From Corynebacterium pilosum DSM 20521 = CIP 103422 (lineage in GTDB: Bacteria; Actinomycetota; Actinomycetes; Mycobacteriales; Mycobacteriaceae), in contig NZ_KB892438.1 of NCBI RefSeq assembly GCF_000373805.1, positions 123,161 through 174,016 of the forward strand: a DNA stretch of 50,856 bases, in the 5' to 3' direction. The notes under the pieces are model-generated. The model had not been told where the DNA came from. It saw only the letters and a list, made by a program, of their open reading frames with translations, and searched no databases. Positions 19,899 to 28,624 of the stretch are shown one piece after another (the stretch's first letter is position 1; every line of letters starts with the position of its first letter). A program made the translations under genes and the position numbers.

Positions 19899-20135
19899 CA
19901 ATCGTCCTTTCTTCACGCACAACATTCCTGTTTGCAGGGACGCGACAGGTGTCACGCGGTACCACCCTGCTTGGGCAACCAAGGTTGCCCCACTTCTTTT
20001 GTGGTGAAGAAGGTTGCGGCGCCTTCTCATCCCGTCCGGTTCTACTGGGCCACAGTGGCTGTTCTTCCGGAAGCGCTCCCCGTTGATGGCGGATCATTGC
20101 GCGCTTCGGCACTGCTAGTGCGGTGCCTCGACAGA
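19899..20135 (-). promoter_or_regulatory. ileS T-box riboswitch, probably translational
   Basis: Reading the minus strand, the leader contains the T-box core AGGGTGGTACCGCG (19955-19968), which pairs with the uncharged tRNA 3' end. The upstream ultrashort stem I segment contains AATGATCCGCCATCAACG, with an ATC isoleucine specifier, followed by GGAAGAAC. This is the pattern I know for actinobacterial ileS T-boxes. No U-tract terminator lies between the core and ileS. Instead CGTCC (19938-19942, on the 3' side of the antisequestrator) is complementary to GGACG (19903-19907), which overlaps the ribosome-binding AAAGGA. This suggests the ribosome site is hidden when tRNA-Ile is charged. Confidence 0.9.
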
Positions 20136-20140
20136 GGTTT

Positions 20141-20146
20141 ACTATA
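20141..20146 (-). promoter_or_regulatory. -10 box for the ileS T-box transcript
   Basis: TATAGT on the minus strand lies just after the divIVA terminator and just before the T-box leader. It would give a transcription start near 20134 and a leader of about 235 bases. No good -35 is seen at the expected distance. Confidence 0.55.
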
Positions 20147-20155
20147 CACGACGAA

Positions 20156-20189
20156 ACCGCCCGGACTCCCTTTCGGGTTCCCGGGCGGT
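20156..20189 (-). terminator. Intrinsic terminator of divIVA
   Basis: A perfect 9-bp stem ACCGCCCGG/CCGGGCGGT (20156-20164 with 20181-20189) encloses a second small CCC/GGG hairpin. On the minus strand it is followed by TTTCGTCGT. It begins 11 bp after the divIVA stop and separates divIVA from the ileS promoter. Confidence 0.75.
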
Positions 20190-20200
20190 CCTACGTTGGT

Positions 20201-21235
20201 TTAGTTGTTGTCTGCCTGGCCTGCGTCACCGTTAGGCGCCGAGGATCCGCGGCTCTCCAGCTCCTCCAGCTGGGACTGCAACAAGGTCTTCAGGCGAGTG
20301 CGGTACTCGCGCTCGAAGGTGCGCAGCTCGGAGATCCGGTTTTCCAGTGCAGTCTGCTGGCTCTTGACTGTCGCCATGATCTCAGTGTGCTTCTTCTCTG
20401 CGTCTGCTTGCAGCTGAACAGCCTTCTCCTCCGCCTGGCGGATCTGTGCCTCAGCACGGGAGTTGGCATCGTTGGTGGTCTGCTCTGCCTTCTTCTCAGC
20501 GTCAGAGATGAGGGTATTTGCCTTGGTCTCTGCTTCCTGGGTGCGGGTCTTTGCCTGCTTATCAGCATCAGCCAGCTGCTTCTTGGAACGCTCTTCCGCG
20601 TCCTTCAGCTGGGTGTCTGCTGCCTGGCGTGCCTCGTCCAGCATGGACTTGGACTCTTCCTGCGCCTCAGCGGTCAGGCGTTCTGCCATCTCCTGAGCCA
20701 TGCCCAAGACCTTTGCGGCCTGCAGGTGGGTGTCGGCAGTTGCCGGAGCCTCGTCGTTTGCCACTGATGCAGCAGCAACAGGCTGTTCCTTCTTTTCTGG
20801 CTCAGAAGACTGTTCGGATGCGCGCTTGTTTGCAGCCTCAGCGTCCTGGCGGGCCTGATCCGCGGCGACGCGGGCCTTCTTGGCATCAGCTTCAGCCTTG
20901 TTCTGGGCATCCTGTGCCTTCTTCAGCTTGGCCTCGTACTCCGCGCGGAGGTCGCCTTCGATCTGCTCTCGTAGAGCCTCTTCGTCGACCTTGTTGTCAT
21001 TCGCCGTGGAACCGGCCTGCGCTGCAGGAGCAGCCGCGGCGGCACCGCCGGACTTCACCTGGCCGTCCAGTTCCTCAACGCGGGCACGCAGGTCGTCGTT
21101 TTCATCCTGCAGTTGAGCCAAGGCCTCTTCGACCAAGTCCAAGAACTGGTCGACCTCGTCCTCGTTGTAACCGCGCTTGCCAATTGGTGGCTTGCTGAAA
21201 GCGACATTGTGCACGTCTGCTGGTGTCAGCGGCAT
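20201..21235 (-). CDS. divIVA: Polar growth protein DivIVA (Wag31)
   Basis: The 344-residue protein has the conserved DivIVA N-terminus [29 protein letters not shown], which binds curved membrane. A first coiled coil follows, then a low-complexity Ala/Gly linker, then a very long Ala/Lys/Glu/Gln coiled coil (about 95-335). In corynebacteria it marks the cell poles and recruits the wall-elongation machinery. I chose ATG 21235 since GAAGGGA precedes it and it gives the family N-terminus; an upstream in-frame ATG at 21265 lacks support. The 28-bp element at 21362-21389 lies upstream. Confidence 0.96.
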   Translation of the reverse strand: MPLTPADVHNVAFSKPPIGKRGYNEDEVDQFLDLVEEALAQLQDENDDLRARVEELDGQVKSGGAAAAAPAAQAGSTANDNKVDEEALREQIEGDLRAEYEAKLKKAQDAQNKAEADAKKARVAADQARQDAEAANKRASEQSSEPEKKEQPVAAASVANDEAPATADTHLQAAKVLGMAQEMAERLTAEAQEESKSMLDEARQAADTQLKDAEERSKKQLADADKQAKTRTQEAETKANTLISDAEKKAEQTTNDANSRAEAQIRQAEEKAVQLQADAEKKHTEIMATVKSQQTALENRISELRTFEREYRTRLKTLLQSQLEELESRGSSAPNGDAGQADNN

Positions 21236-21292
21236 TAGCGTTCCCTTCGAGTCAAATCTAAGCACCCACCGAAAGTGTGGGCATTTTATTGC

Positions 21293-21298
21293 ATTGTA
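21293..21298 (-). promoter_or_regulatory. Candidate -10 box for divIVA
   Basis: TACAAT on the minus strand sits in an A/T-rich stretch 58 bp before the divIVA ATG and between that ATG and the 28-bp shared element. It matches TANNNT well; the -35 at 17 bp spacing is poor. Confidence 0.4.
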
Positions 21299-21361
21299 GT
21301 TAATTTATCTTCGTTACGGTTTACTACTCTAGTCAAGACTAGTCCTTCATGGCGTAACTAC

Positions 21362-21389
21362 CACCCTCAATCTTTACCGGAGGGCTATA
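21362..21389 (-). promoter_or_regulatory. Shared 28-bp element upstream of divIVA (partner at 25272)
   Basis: This segment matches 25272-25299 at 23 of 28 positions without gaps. On the minus strand the constant parts are TATA, CCCT, GTAAAG and TTGAGGGTG. It contains an imperfect inverted repeat CCCT/AGGG. It begins 127 bp upstream of the divIVA ATG. Its partner begins 115 bp upstream of ftsZ. It is likely a regulator site or upstream promoter element. Confidence 0.55.
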
Positions 21390-21442
21390 TTTCTCACCGT
21401 TTATGCCCGATTTTCCACCGAATTACCCCCGCCTTAGGTGGA

Positions 21443-21730
21443 TTAAAAGATAGCGATAATAATCACACTGAGGATCATCAGGATGAGGAAAAGCACAATC
21501 ACGCTGACATCGAGGGCTACCCCGCCCATGCGGATTGGCGGAATGATGCGCCTCAAGGCCTTGATCGGCGGATCGGTGACCACGAAGAAGAATTCCGCGA
21601 CCACCATGAACCACCGAGGCGGATCGAACTGTCGCGAGAAGGACTGGATCATCTCAATGATCAGTCGCACAATCACGATCAACGTATATAGACGCACTAA
21701 TGCGTACAGAATGGCTCCGAGCATGCTCAC
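21443..21730 (-). CDS. YggT-family membrane protein
   Basis: The 95-residue protein has two hydrophobic segments separated by a conserved loop (FDPPRWFMVVAEFFFVVTDPPIKALRRIIPP), typical of YggT. The family is found in dcw clusters beside sepF and divIVA, and a role in division or envelope function is assumed but not known. The start may be GTG 21730 or the ATG two codons later (21724); upstream signals do not decide between them. Confidence 0.9.
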   Translation of the reverse strand: MSMLGAILYALVRLYTLIVIVRLIIEMIQSFSRQFDPPRWFMVVAEFFFVVTDPPIKALRRIIPPIRMGGVALDVSVIVLFLILMILSVIIIAIF

Positions 21731-21766
21731 GGTGATCTACCCTACCTATTTCCTCACTAAACGACT

Positions 21767-21830
21767 AACACCCCAGCCGCGTGGGCCTTCGTCGGAAAGC
21801 CCGGACAAAGCCCAACTACGGAGGGGTGTT
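21767..21830 (-). repeat. Nested inverted repeat between sepF and yggT
   Basis: Outer arms AACACCCC (21767-21774) and GGGGTGTT (21823-21830) are perfectly complementary. Between them lies a second hairpin, GGGCTT/AAGGCCC in minus-strand sense. The element lies 34 bp after the sepF stop. No U tract follows, so it may be an RNA-processing or attenuation structure rather than a simple terminator. Confidence 0.45.
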
Positions 21831-21863
21831 TCTCGCGCGACCGCCAGGTCACACGCCCAAACG

Positions 21864-22343
21864 CTAGCGGAGATCCGCTGCTCGCTCGAGCTCGCTGGTG
21901 GAAATCTGTGCGTTCTCCGGCACGATCGCGAAGACGTAGCGGTCGGTGTCGGCATACTTAGCCAAGTTGTGCATCTGGCCGCGCAGACCAAAGCACAGAC
22001 CTGCAGCGAAGTCGATCATGCGGGTGACAGACTTGCGGTCCAATTCAGTCAGATCCATAACTACGGCATCGCCGTCGCGAAATGGCTCGCCGATATCCTT
22101 CGCATCGTTGTAGGAACGAGGCGTCACGACGACGGTCGCTGGCGTATAGGAGCGTGGCTCGCGGGTGGAGATGCGCTCCACACGCTCTGGGCGATCATAA
22201 GAGTAGGTGCGCTCTGGTGCTGGTGCCGGCGCGTACGCGGAGGAGCCGTCATCGCCGTAGCGTGGCTCGTCGTAGTAGGCGTCCTCTTCCGGGGTGTACG
22301 GCGCGAAGCCGAAAAATTCCTTGGCGTTCTTCACAAAAGACAT
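21864..22343 (-). CDS. sepF: Cell division protein SepF
   Basis: The 159-residue protein has an N-terminal membrane-binding helix (MSFVKNAKEFFGF), an acidic variable linker, and the C-terminal SepF fold (TVVVTPRSYNDAKDI through DRKSVTRMIDFAAG). It tethers FtsZ to the membrane; in actinobacteria without FtsA it is the main anchor. The ATG follows GAGGAG at good spacing. It lies between yggS and yggT, as in other corynebacteria. Confidence 0.95.
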   Translation of the reverse strand: MSFVKNAKEFFGFAPYTPEEDAYYDEPRYGDDGSSAYAPAPAPERTYSYDRPERVERISTREPRSYTPATVVVTPRSYNDAKDIGEPFRDGDAVVMDLTELDRKSVTRMIDFAAGLCFGLRGQMHNLAKYADTDRYVFAIVPENAQISTSELERAADLR

Positions 22344-22415
22344 GTGTTGTACTCCTCATTCTGATGTGCTGACCTGGCGGGTTCAACAAATGACACTGGT
22401 GTTCTTCTTGTGTAT

Positions 22416-23138
22416 TTACCCTAAGGGCCTTTGGCCAAACACCGCGGTTCCGACACGCACGATATCCGTTCCGCACGCGATCGCCAGCTCAAAATCTCCA
22501 CTCATTCCAGCGGACAACACAAGCCTGCGCCCCACGTGCTCCCCGAGGCGATCAGCCTGCTCGCGGGCCTGCGTAAACACCGCCTCCGCGTCGGATTCCA
22601 GTGGTGGCACCACCATGATTCCCCCGAAGGTTAGGTTCTCGGCTTCTTCGACCTGGGCCGCGAGAGCATCCACATCTTCCAGGGCAACACCACCGCGGGT
22701 GGGATCGTTATCCATCGATACCTGCACCAGGCACGGCAGCTGGCCTTCCGGACGATCACCGCGTTCGATCGCCAGCCCCACTCCCCGATCCAGCCCCGCC
22801 GCCAGCCGCGGCGTGTCAACGGAGTGCACCTCGGCCGCCCAACGCGCCACAGCGTTGGCCTTCTTCGTTTGGATTTGGCCGATCATTGCGATGGCAATAT
22901 CGCTTGTCGACGACTGCCCCGCCAGTTCCTCGGCCTTCCCGCGGGCCTCTTGCTCACGGTTTTCCCCGACTAGGGTGACACCGAGCTCACCTAAGATCCG
23001 GATATCCTCCACGGAATGGAACTTGGATACCGGCAGCAGCGACACAGATCCCTTCTCACGGCCCGCGGCGCTCTCGGCGGCCCAGATCTGTTCGCGCACC
23101 TGATTAAGGTTGTGCTCTAGTTCTTCACGACGGCTCAT
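22416..23138 (-). CDS. yggS: YggS-family pyridoxal-phosphate homeostasis protein (PLPBP)
   Basis: The 240-residue TIM-barrel protein binds PLP through a lysine in LLPVSKFHS near residue 38. VGENREQEARGKAEEL and MIGQIQTKKANAV are the usual family blocks. It has no known catalytic turnover and buffers PLP and amino-acid pools. The ATG directly follows the pgeF stop (TAAATG), so the two are translationally coupled. Confidence 0.94.
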   Translation of the reverse strand: MSRREELEHNLNQVREQIWAAESAAGREKGSVSLLPVSKFHSVEDIRILGELGVTLVGENREQEARGKAEELAGQSSTSDIAIAMIGQIQTKKANAVARWAAEVHSVDTPRLAAGLDRGVGLAIERGDRPEGQLPCLVQVSMDNDPTRGGVALEDVDALAAQVEEAENLTFGGIMVVPPLESDAEAVFTQAREQADRLGEHVGRRLVLSAGMSGDFELAIACGTDIVRVGTAVFGQRPLG

Positions 23139-23870
23139 TTATGCATCCTTTCCTGTCAACCAGACAATGCCCGCTTGTCGCCCGGTTGTTCCCTCGCGGC
23201 GGTAGGAGAAAAAGGCCTCGTCTGTAATCGTGTCGCGAGGATCCGCATCAATATTGGTGATCCCCAGGCTCATCAGCTGGCGCACCAAACCCGCACGAAC
23301 GTCAAGGCCCGGGGTGCCCTTTTTCGTTTTCGTGCGTGAGCCCGGCAGATGCTTCTCCACATCCGCCGCCATCTCTTCTGGCACCTCATAGGATTCTCCT
23401 GCAGCCGCGGGCCCGAGCAGGACCTGGATCGACTGCGGCTGCGCGCCGCGGGCCAGCATCTCTTTCACCGTAGCCGGAATGATTCCGTTGCGCGCGCCCA
23501 TCCGTCCTGCATGCGCCGCCGCAATCACCCCATTGGTGTGGTCGGCGAGCAGCACCGGAACGCAGTCTGCGACCAACACACCCAAGGCAAGACCCGGCGT
23601 GGTGGTCACCACGGCATCGGTGGCCTCCACGGGTGCCGATTGTGGCTTATCGACGAAGGCCACGTTATTGGTATGGAGTTGTTCCATCCACACGAAAGTG
23701 CCCGCGTCAACACCGATAATCTCCGCCAGGCGGGCTCGGTTCTGAGCGACGTCTTCGGGGCGGTCACCAACGTGGCCGCCCAGGTTGAAAGAGTCATAGG
23801 GGGATTGCGAAACCCCGCCAGCTCGTGACGTAAACACGAAGCGGACGGGGCGATCTTCTAGCTGCGACAT
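23139..23870 (-). CDS. pgeF: PgeF/YfiH-family protein (multicopper-oxidase-fold purine nucleoside phosphorylase / peptidoglycan editing)
   Basis: The 243-residue protein shows the family motifs VADCVPVLLAD and AAHAGRMGARNG, with the conserved Cys and His residues of the metal site, plus RFVFTSRAGGVS at the start. Reported roles differ between members: nucleoside phosphorolysis and correction of wrongly built peptidoglycan precursors. Its place immediately after ftsZ in the dcw cluster favours an envelope link. It is coupled to yggS downstream. Confidence 0.9.
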   Translation of the reverse strand: MSQLEDRPVRFVFTSRAGGVSQSPYDSFNLGGHVGDRPEDVAQNRARLAEIIGVDAGTFVWMEQLHTNNVAFVDKPQSAPVEATDAVVTTTPGLALGVLVADCVPVLLADHTNGVIAAAHAGRMGARNGIIPATVKEMLARGAQPQSIQVLLGPAAAGESYEVPEEMAADVEKHLPGSRTKTKKGTPGLDVRAGLVRQLMSLGITNIDADPRDTITDEAFFSYRREGTTGRQAGIVWLTGKDA

Positions 23871-23918
23871 ACTCCATAGGTTAGCGCAGTCGCGTTGGGG
23901 CGCGACGAAGCGCAGAAC

Positions 23919-25157
23919 CTAGCGCATGAAACTTGGCACATCCAGGTCATCATCGTCGTCGCGGTTGTCACGACGATCATCGCTGGAGGTAAACAGTCCG
24001 GTGCGGCGAGGCTCCGAACGCTGCGGTTCAGATCGTTGTGGTTCGTAGCGGTGACGGGCGGCGTAGCTATCTTCGCTGCGCTCGTCGTCACGCTCACGGT
24101 CCTCGAACAAGGAGCCACGGGCAGCGGGCGCCGGGGTGGCTTCCTCAGACACAGGTGCTTGCTCTACCTGCTGTTCCTGTGGCTGCTCCGAATCCTGTGG
24201 CAGAGCGTTGGCCTTCTCGTCGAAGCCGGTGGCGATGATGGTCACGCGGACCTCGTCGCCCAGGTTGTCGTCGATGATGGTGCCGAAGATGATGTTGGCA
24301 TCGTCGTCTGCCTTCTCCTCCACCACGGACGCCGCGTTGTTGACTTCCATCAGGCCAAGGTCCGAGCCACCAGCCACGGAGATCAGCACGCCCTTCGCGC
24401 CCTCCATGGAGGATTCCAGAAGTGGGGAGTTGATGGCCTGCAGGGTGGCGTCCATGACGCGGTCGTCGCCGTTGGCGGAACCGACACCCATCAGTGCGGA
24501 ACCCGCATCGGCCATGACGGAACGCACGTCGGCGAAGTCAACGTTAATCATGCCCGGGATGGTGATCAGGTTGGTAATACCCTGCACACCGTTGTAGAGC
24601 ACTTCGTCGGCTGCGCGGAACGCTTCCATCATGGACAGGTCGCCGTCGGCAAGCTGCAGCAGGCGGTCGTTCGGGATGACGATGACGGTGTCGCAGACTT
24701 CCTTGAGGCGCTCGATGCCCTCGAGTGCCTGGCGGGTGCGACGCTTGCCTTCGAAGGAGAACGGGCGGGTGACAACGCCGATCGTCAGCGCGCCCATCTT
24801 CTTGGCGATGCCGGCAACAACCGGGGCAGCGCCGGTGCCGGTGCCGCCGCCCTCGCCGGCCGTGACGAAGACCATGTCAGAGCCCTTGAGGGACTCTTCG
24901 ATCTCGCTCTTGTGGTCTTCCGCGGAGGTGCGACCCACCTCAGGGTTCGCGCCTGCGCCAAGACCACGGGTCGCTTCACGGCCGATGTCGAGCTTTGTGT
25001 CTGCATCGGTAAACAGCAGCGCCTGACTATCCGTGTTGATGGCGACGAATTCGACGCCCTTCAGGCCTTCTTCGATCATGCGGTTAACCGCGTTGACGCC
25101 ACCGCCGCCGACACCGACGACGCGGATCATGGCGAGGTAGTTGTTAGGAGAGGTCAT
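23919..25157 (-). CDS. ftsZ: Cell division GTPase FtsZ
   Basis: The 412-residue tubulin homologue has the GTP-binding signature GGGTGTG at 103-109 and the T7 loop NVDFAD around 205-210, which completes the active site of the neighbouring subunit. A variable, Arg/Glu/Ser-rich linker (about 320-400) leads to the C-terminal peptide DLDVPSFMR, which binds SepF and other partners. AAAGG lies about 14 bases before the ATG. The 114 bp upstream and the element at 25272-25299 suggest its own promoter in addition to read-through from ftsQ. Confidence 0.98.
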   Translation of the reverse strand: MTSPNNYLAMIRVVGVGGGGVNAVNRMIEEGLKGVEFVAINTDSQALLFTDADTKLDIGREATRGLGAGANPEVGRTSAEDHKSEIEESLKGSDMVFVTAGEGGGTGTGAAPVVAGIAKKMGALTIGVVTRPFSFEGKRRTRQALEGIERLKEVCDTVIVIPNDRLLQLADGDLSMMEAFRAADEVLYNGVQGITNLITIPGMINVDFADVRSVMADAGSALMGVGSANGDDRVMDATLQAINSPLLESSMEGAKGVLISVAGGSDLGLMEVNNAASVVEEKADDDANIIFGTIIDDNLGDEVRVTIIATGFDEKANALPQDSEQPQEQQVEQAPVSEEATPAPAARGSLFEDRERDDERSEDSYAARHRYEPQRSEPQRSEPRRTGLFTSSDDRRDNRDDDDDLDVPSFMR

Positions 25158-25271
25158 AGGTGAGGCTCGCCTTTCAATTAATCATGGGAGGAATATGTTC
25201 GCTTCAAGTGCTTGCTATCCATCATGGGTTAAATCAGGCCGAAAAGGTGGTTGATTTTCGCGGCGTGTCGG

Positions 25272-25299
25272 CACCCTCAACCTTTACTTTAGGGTTATA
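25272..25299 (-). promoter_or_regulatory. Shared 28-bp element upstream of ftsZ (partner at 21362)
   Basis: It has the same 28-bp pattern as upstream of divIVA, here 115 bp before the ftsZ ATG and 28 bp after the ftsQ stop. On the minus strand ACCCT...AGGGT arms frame AAAGTAAAGGTTG. Directly downstream is GACAC (25265-25269), the core known for WhiA binding in actinobacteria. Confidence 0.55.
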
Positions 25300-25326
25300 G
25301 TCTGGGGTTATGCCGACCCTTTCACG

Positions 25327-26016
25327 CTAGCTCACCGCCACCTGGCTCGGGTTAGAAATATCAAAGCGCTGGCCTTCGCGCTTCAAGACAGTGTCCAGAG
25401 CAAGCGACTTATCGTGGTTGTGTTCCGCAGCGCCCCACACCACCAGACGGCCATCATTGAGCTCCAGCTCGAAGTTGTACGGATCCTTCGCGTTGATCGC
25501 TTCGACTTCTAGACGCAGTTCTTCGGGAATGGATGCCGCAATATCCACCGCGTTTTTCCGTGCGGCCTCGTCGTCACGCGCATCGCCGACGATCTTTAGT
25601 GCCTCCGGCGGTGCCTGATCGATCGCGAATTCAGCACCGTCCGCGTTGATCAGGTGCGTCCCATCGTCTTCCTCGACATAGGCGACGGCCTGGTGCTCGG
25701 TGATGCTGATATTGAGAGAAGAGGGCCAGCCACGCGTCACAGTCACCGACTTTACCCACGGCAAACCGGCCACGCCCTGGGCGGCGGATCCGACGTCGGC
25801 ACGCGCCAAGTTTGTCCCCTCAGGTACGCCTGCAGCCTCGACGACCTGCTCGGGCGCGGTGTGGGAATTGCCCTCCACGTTGTAATCACGCACCGAAAAA
25901 ACCGGGGTGGCCAGGACAACGACGGCTGCGATGACCGCGACGATCACCACGGTGGCCAACCCAATCCATAATGGTTTCCGGTTCGGCCCTTCCTCAGTGT
26001 TCAAGGCAGTAGACAT
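25327..26016 (-). CDS. ftsQ: Cell division protein FtsQ
   Basis: The 229-residue bitopic protein has a short cytoplasmic tail, a membrane helix (about 17-38), and then a POTRA domain beginning FSVRDYNVEGNSHT and a beta domain. It links early and late divisome proteins. I chose ATG 26016 (MSTALNTEEGPNRKP), 11 bp after the murC stop and preceded by GGGAAG. The frame extends further upstream inside murC but has no start with a ribosome site. Confidence 0.93.
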   Translation of the reverse strand: MSTALNTEEGPNRKPLWIGLATVVIVAVIAAVVVLATPVFSVRDYNVEGNSHTAPEQVVEAAGVPEGTNLARADVGSAAQGVAGLPWVKSVTVTRGWPSSLNISITEHQAVAYVEEDDGTHLINADGAEFAIDQAPPEALKIVGDARDDEAARKNAVDIAASIPEELRLEVEAINAKDPYNFELELNDGRLVVWGAAEHNHDKSLALDTVLKREGQRFDISNPSQVAVS

Positions 26017-26026
26017 TCTTCCCGCC

Positions 26027-27514
26027 CTACTCGGTAACTTCAGACTCGGCGGTTTCAGACAAGGCCGTGAGGATCTCGCTGGCAAGCATTGTGACCGAAC
26101 CAGCACCCATGGTCAAGACGATATCTCCCGCCTTGGTCAGTTCCTTCACCGTGTCCGGGGCCGCGGAGAAGTTCTTTTCGTAGACAACCTCATTGGTCAT
26201 CCGCTCGGTGATGATGCGCGAGTCCACTCCCTCCACCGGTGCTTCGCGGGCGCCGAAAATGTCCAGCACCACGGCGGCATCGGCAAGCGAAAGCGCCTCC
26301 GCGAACTCGAAGGCAAACTCCTGGGTCCGCGAATACAGATGCGGCTGGAAGCAGACGACGACTCGAGCGCCCTTGCCCTCCGCCTCCACTTTCTCGCGGG
26401 CAGCGGTCAGGACAGCGTTGACCTCCGTGGGGTGGTGCGCATAGTCGTCGTACACGCGCGTGCCGACGAAAGGCCCGCCCATGACCTCTCCGTGGTACTC
26501 AAAGCGGCGGCGCACGCCCGTAAACTCGCTCAAGCCCTTCGCCAGGCGCAGCGGATCGGCGCCAGCCAGGGTGCCGGCCAACAACGCAGCAGCAGAATTC
26601 AGCACCATGTGGCGCCCCGGAATAGCTAAGGAATATTCCAGCTCAACCTGGCCGCTCTCACCAGCATCAAGGGTGACAGTGACCTTGGTGGAGCCACCCG
26701 TGACTACTTCGTCTTCGACGATGACACCTGGTGTGATCTCCGGATGCGCCTCCACGGCCTCGCGGGTGCCGTAGCCCAGCACCGCGATATCACGGTCCAA
26801 GGCGCGCTTGCCGCAGGCGGCGGCGTGGTCGTCGTCAAGACAGACCACAAGATGGCCATTGGGGGTGACGCGATCAGCGAACTCATCAAAGACCTGGAAG
26901 TAGGCTTCCCTCGTACCGAAGTAATCAAGGTGATCAGGCTCAATATTGGTGATCACCGCAACGTCCGGCTGGTAGCGCAGCAGCGAGGCATCAGACTCGT
27001 CGGCTTCTGCGACGAACGCGTCGCCGGTGCCGTGGTGGGCATTCGTCCCAGCGCGATTAAGCTGCCCGCCAATGGCGAAGGAGGGGTTCTCCCCCGCCGC
27101 CTGCAATGCCACGACCGCCATCGACGTCGTGGACGTCTTGCCGTGCGTACCCGCGAACAGAACTTGCGTGTAGCCCTGCATCAGCTCCGCCAGCAGGTCA
27201 GAGCGGCGAATCACCGGGATATTCTCCTCCACCGCGCGAACCAACTCTGGGTTGTCTTTCGGAATCGCGGCGAAGCTGGTCACCACCACGGTGGGAAGGT
27301 CACCCGCCAACTCCAAGTTTTCGGCAGCATGCCCAACGGCGATCGTCGCGCCCTGAGTGGACAGCGCGCGGACGGGACGAGAATCTTTCACGTCGGAACC
27401 GGTAACAACGCTGCCGCGGTCAAGCAAAATTCGTGCCACACCCGACATGCCGGATCCGCCAATCCCGATCAAGTGGACGCGGGACAGATCGATTGCCTCT
27501 TGAACTTGGGTCAC
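26027..27514 (-). CDS. murC: UDP-N-acetylmuramate--L-alanine ligase
   Basis: The 495-residue Mur ligase has an N-terminal Rossmann motif GIGGSGMSG (17-25) and the ATP loop GTHGKTSTT (122-130). It adds the first stem-peptide residue, L-Ala, to UDP-MurNAc. The GTG at 27514 follows AGGAG at about 10 bases. It lies between murG and ftsQ in the usual order. Confidence 0.97.
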   Translation of the reverse strand: MTQVQEAIDLSRVHLIGIGGSGMSGVARILLDRGSVVTGSDVKDSRPVRALSTQGATIAVGHAAENLELAGDLPTVVVTSFAAIPKDNPELVRAVEENIPVIRRSDLLAELMQGYTQVLFAGTHGKTSTTSMAVVALQAAGENPSFAIGGQLNRAGTNAHHGTGDAFVAEADESDASLLRYQPDVAVITNIEPDHLDYFGTREAYFQVFDEFADRVTPNGHLVVCLDDDHAAACGKRALDRDIAVLGYGTREAVEAHPEITPGVIVEDEVVTGGSTKVTVTLDAGESGQVELEYSLAIPGRHMVLNSAAALLAGTLAGADPLRLAKGLSEFTGVRRRFEYHGEVMGGPFVGTRVYDDYAHHPTEVNAVLTAAREKVEAEGKGARVVVCFQPHLYSRTQEFAFEFAEALSLADAAVVLDIFGAREAPVEGVDSRIITERMTNEVVYEKNFSAAPDTVKELTKAGDIVLTMGAGSVTMLASEILTALSETAESEVTE

Positions 27515-27531
27515 GGCAGTAAGTCTCCTAT

Positions 27532-28605
27532 CTAGTGTTTGGCAGCTGCAATAAGCTTCTCAGCTAAAGTACCAGCCACATCGCCGGCGCCGCTGTCGCG
27601 CAGTGCCGAACGCATCGTCTCATAAGTAGTCGGGTTGTCCAGGATGGCGATGACTTCGTCGGCAAGCGCTGTACCCTCCAAGTCTTCATCGCGGATTGTG
27701 CGCGCCGCCCCAGCCTCAACCAGGTGCGCCGAATTCAGCCCCTGTTCACCATTGCCGTGTGGCAAAGGAACATAAATCGCAGGCAGGCCCGCCGCCGAGT
27801 TCTCCGCCACCGTCATGGCACCAGAACGACACACCACGATGTCCGCGACCGCCAGTGCAGCCGCCATGTCCTTGATATAAGGCACCGCCACATAGTTGTC
27901 ATGGGCGGTCGGAGCATCGTTTTTCTGCCCGTAGGCGTGGAGCACCTGGTAGCCGGCGCCCACCAGCGCGGGTACGGCGTCCACCATCGCGTTGTTCAGG
28001 CTCACCGCACCCTGCGAACCGCCAGTGACAAGGACCGTCTTCTTCTCTGGGTCCAGGTTCCACGTGGCGTGGCCGCGGCGGGCTTTCTCCCCGTCCTCAT
28101 CGGCACCCACGGTTGGGCGCACGGGGATCCCGATGACTTCGCCATCCATCCCCGAACCTTCGACCGCGTTAAAGCCAATGCCACCGAGGCGCACGCCCAG
28201 CTTGTTCGCCATTCCGGCAAGAGCATTCGTCTCCAGCACGAAAAACGGCAGGCGCAGCGATGCCGCCGCCAGGTACGCTGAAGCTGCCACATAACCGCCA
28301 GTGCCGAAAACGATAGTCGCACCAGTCTTCTTGAGCACCTTCCTGGCCTGGCCCACAGACTTTGCAACCTTCCACGGCAGCCCAAGCAGCTTCAACGGCT
28401 GCTTTCGTGGCACCGGCACCGGATCAATCAGACGCAGGTCAAAACCACGCGCCGGAATAATCGACGATTCCAGCCCTTTCGGCGTTCCCAGCGCAACAAC
28501 GGTGGCGCCGTGCTCGTCGCGAAGCACCTCGCCGACAGCCAGCGCGGGTTCAATATGCCCGGCGGTTCCGCCGCCGGCCAACACGACTGTAGGAGTTGTT
28601 CCCAT
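27532..28605 (-). CDS. murG: UDP-N-acetylglucosamine--lipid I GlcNAc transferase
   Basis: The GT28 glycosyltransferase converts lipid I to lipid II on the cytoplasmic membrane face. The N-terminal [13 protein letters not shown] and the later donor-site motif GGSQGA are visible. Two starts are possible. ATG 28617 touches AAAGGA with no spacer; ATG 28605 ([13 protein letters not shown], 357 residues) has that site 12 bases upstream, so I prefer 28605. The ftsW stop lies 19 bp before the chosen start. Confidence 0.95.
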   Translation of the reverse strand: MGTTPTVVLAGGGTAGHIEPALAVGEVLRDEHGATVVALGTPKGLESSIIPARGFDLRLIDPVPVPRKQPLKLLGLPWKVAKSVGQARKVLKKTGATIVFGTGGYVAASAYLAAASLRLPFFVLETNALAGMANKLGVRLGGIGFNAVEGSGMDGEVIGIPVRPTVGADEDGEKARRGHATWNLDPEKKTVLVTGGSQGAVSLNNAMVDAVPALVGAGYQVLHAYGQKNDAPTAHDNYVAVPYIKDMAAALAVADIVVCRSGAMTVAENSAAGLPAIYVPLPHGNGEQGLNSAHLVEAGAARTIRDEDLEGTALADEVIAILDNPTTYETMRSALRDSGAGDVAGTLAEKLIAAAKH

Positions 28606-28624
28606 GGTTGTATTCATTCCTTTA

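Noticed and set aside
19899..20030. 44-residue N-terminal extension of IleS
   Set aside because: This stretch is the T-box antisequestrator and ribosome site; the conserved IleS N-terminus starts at 19898.
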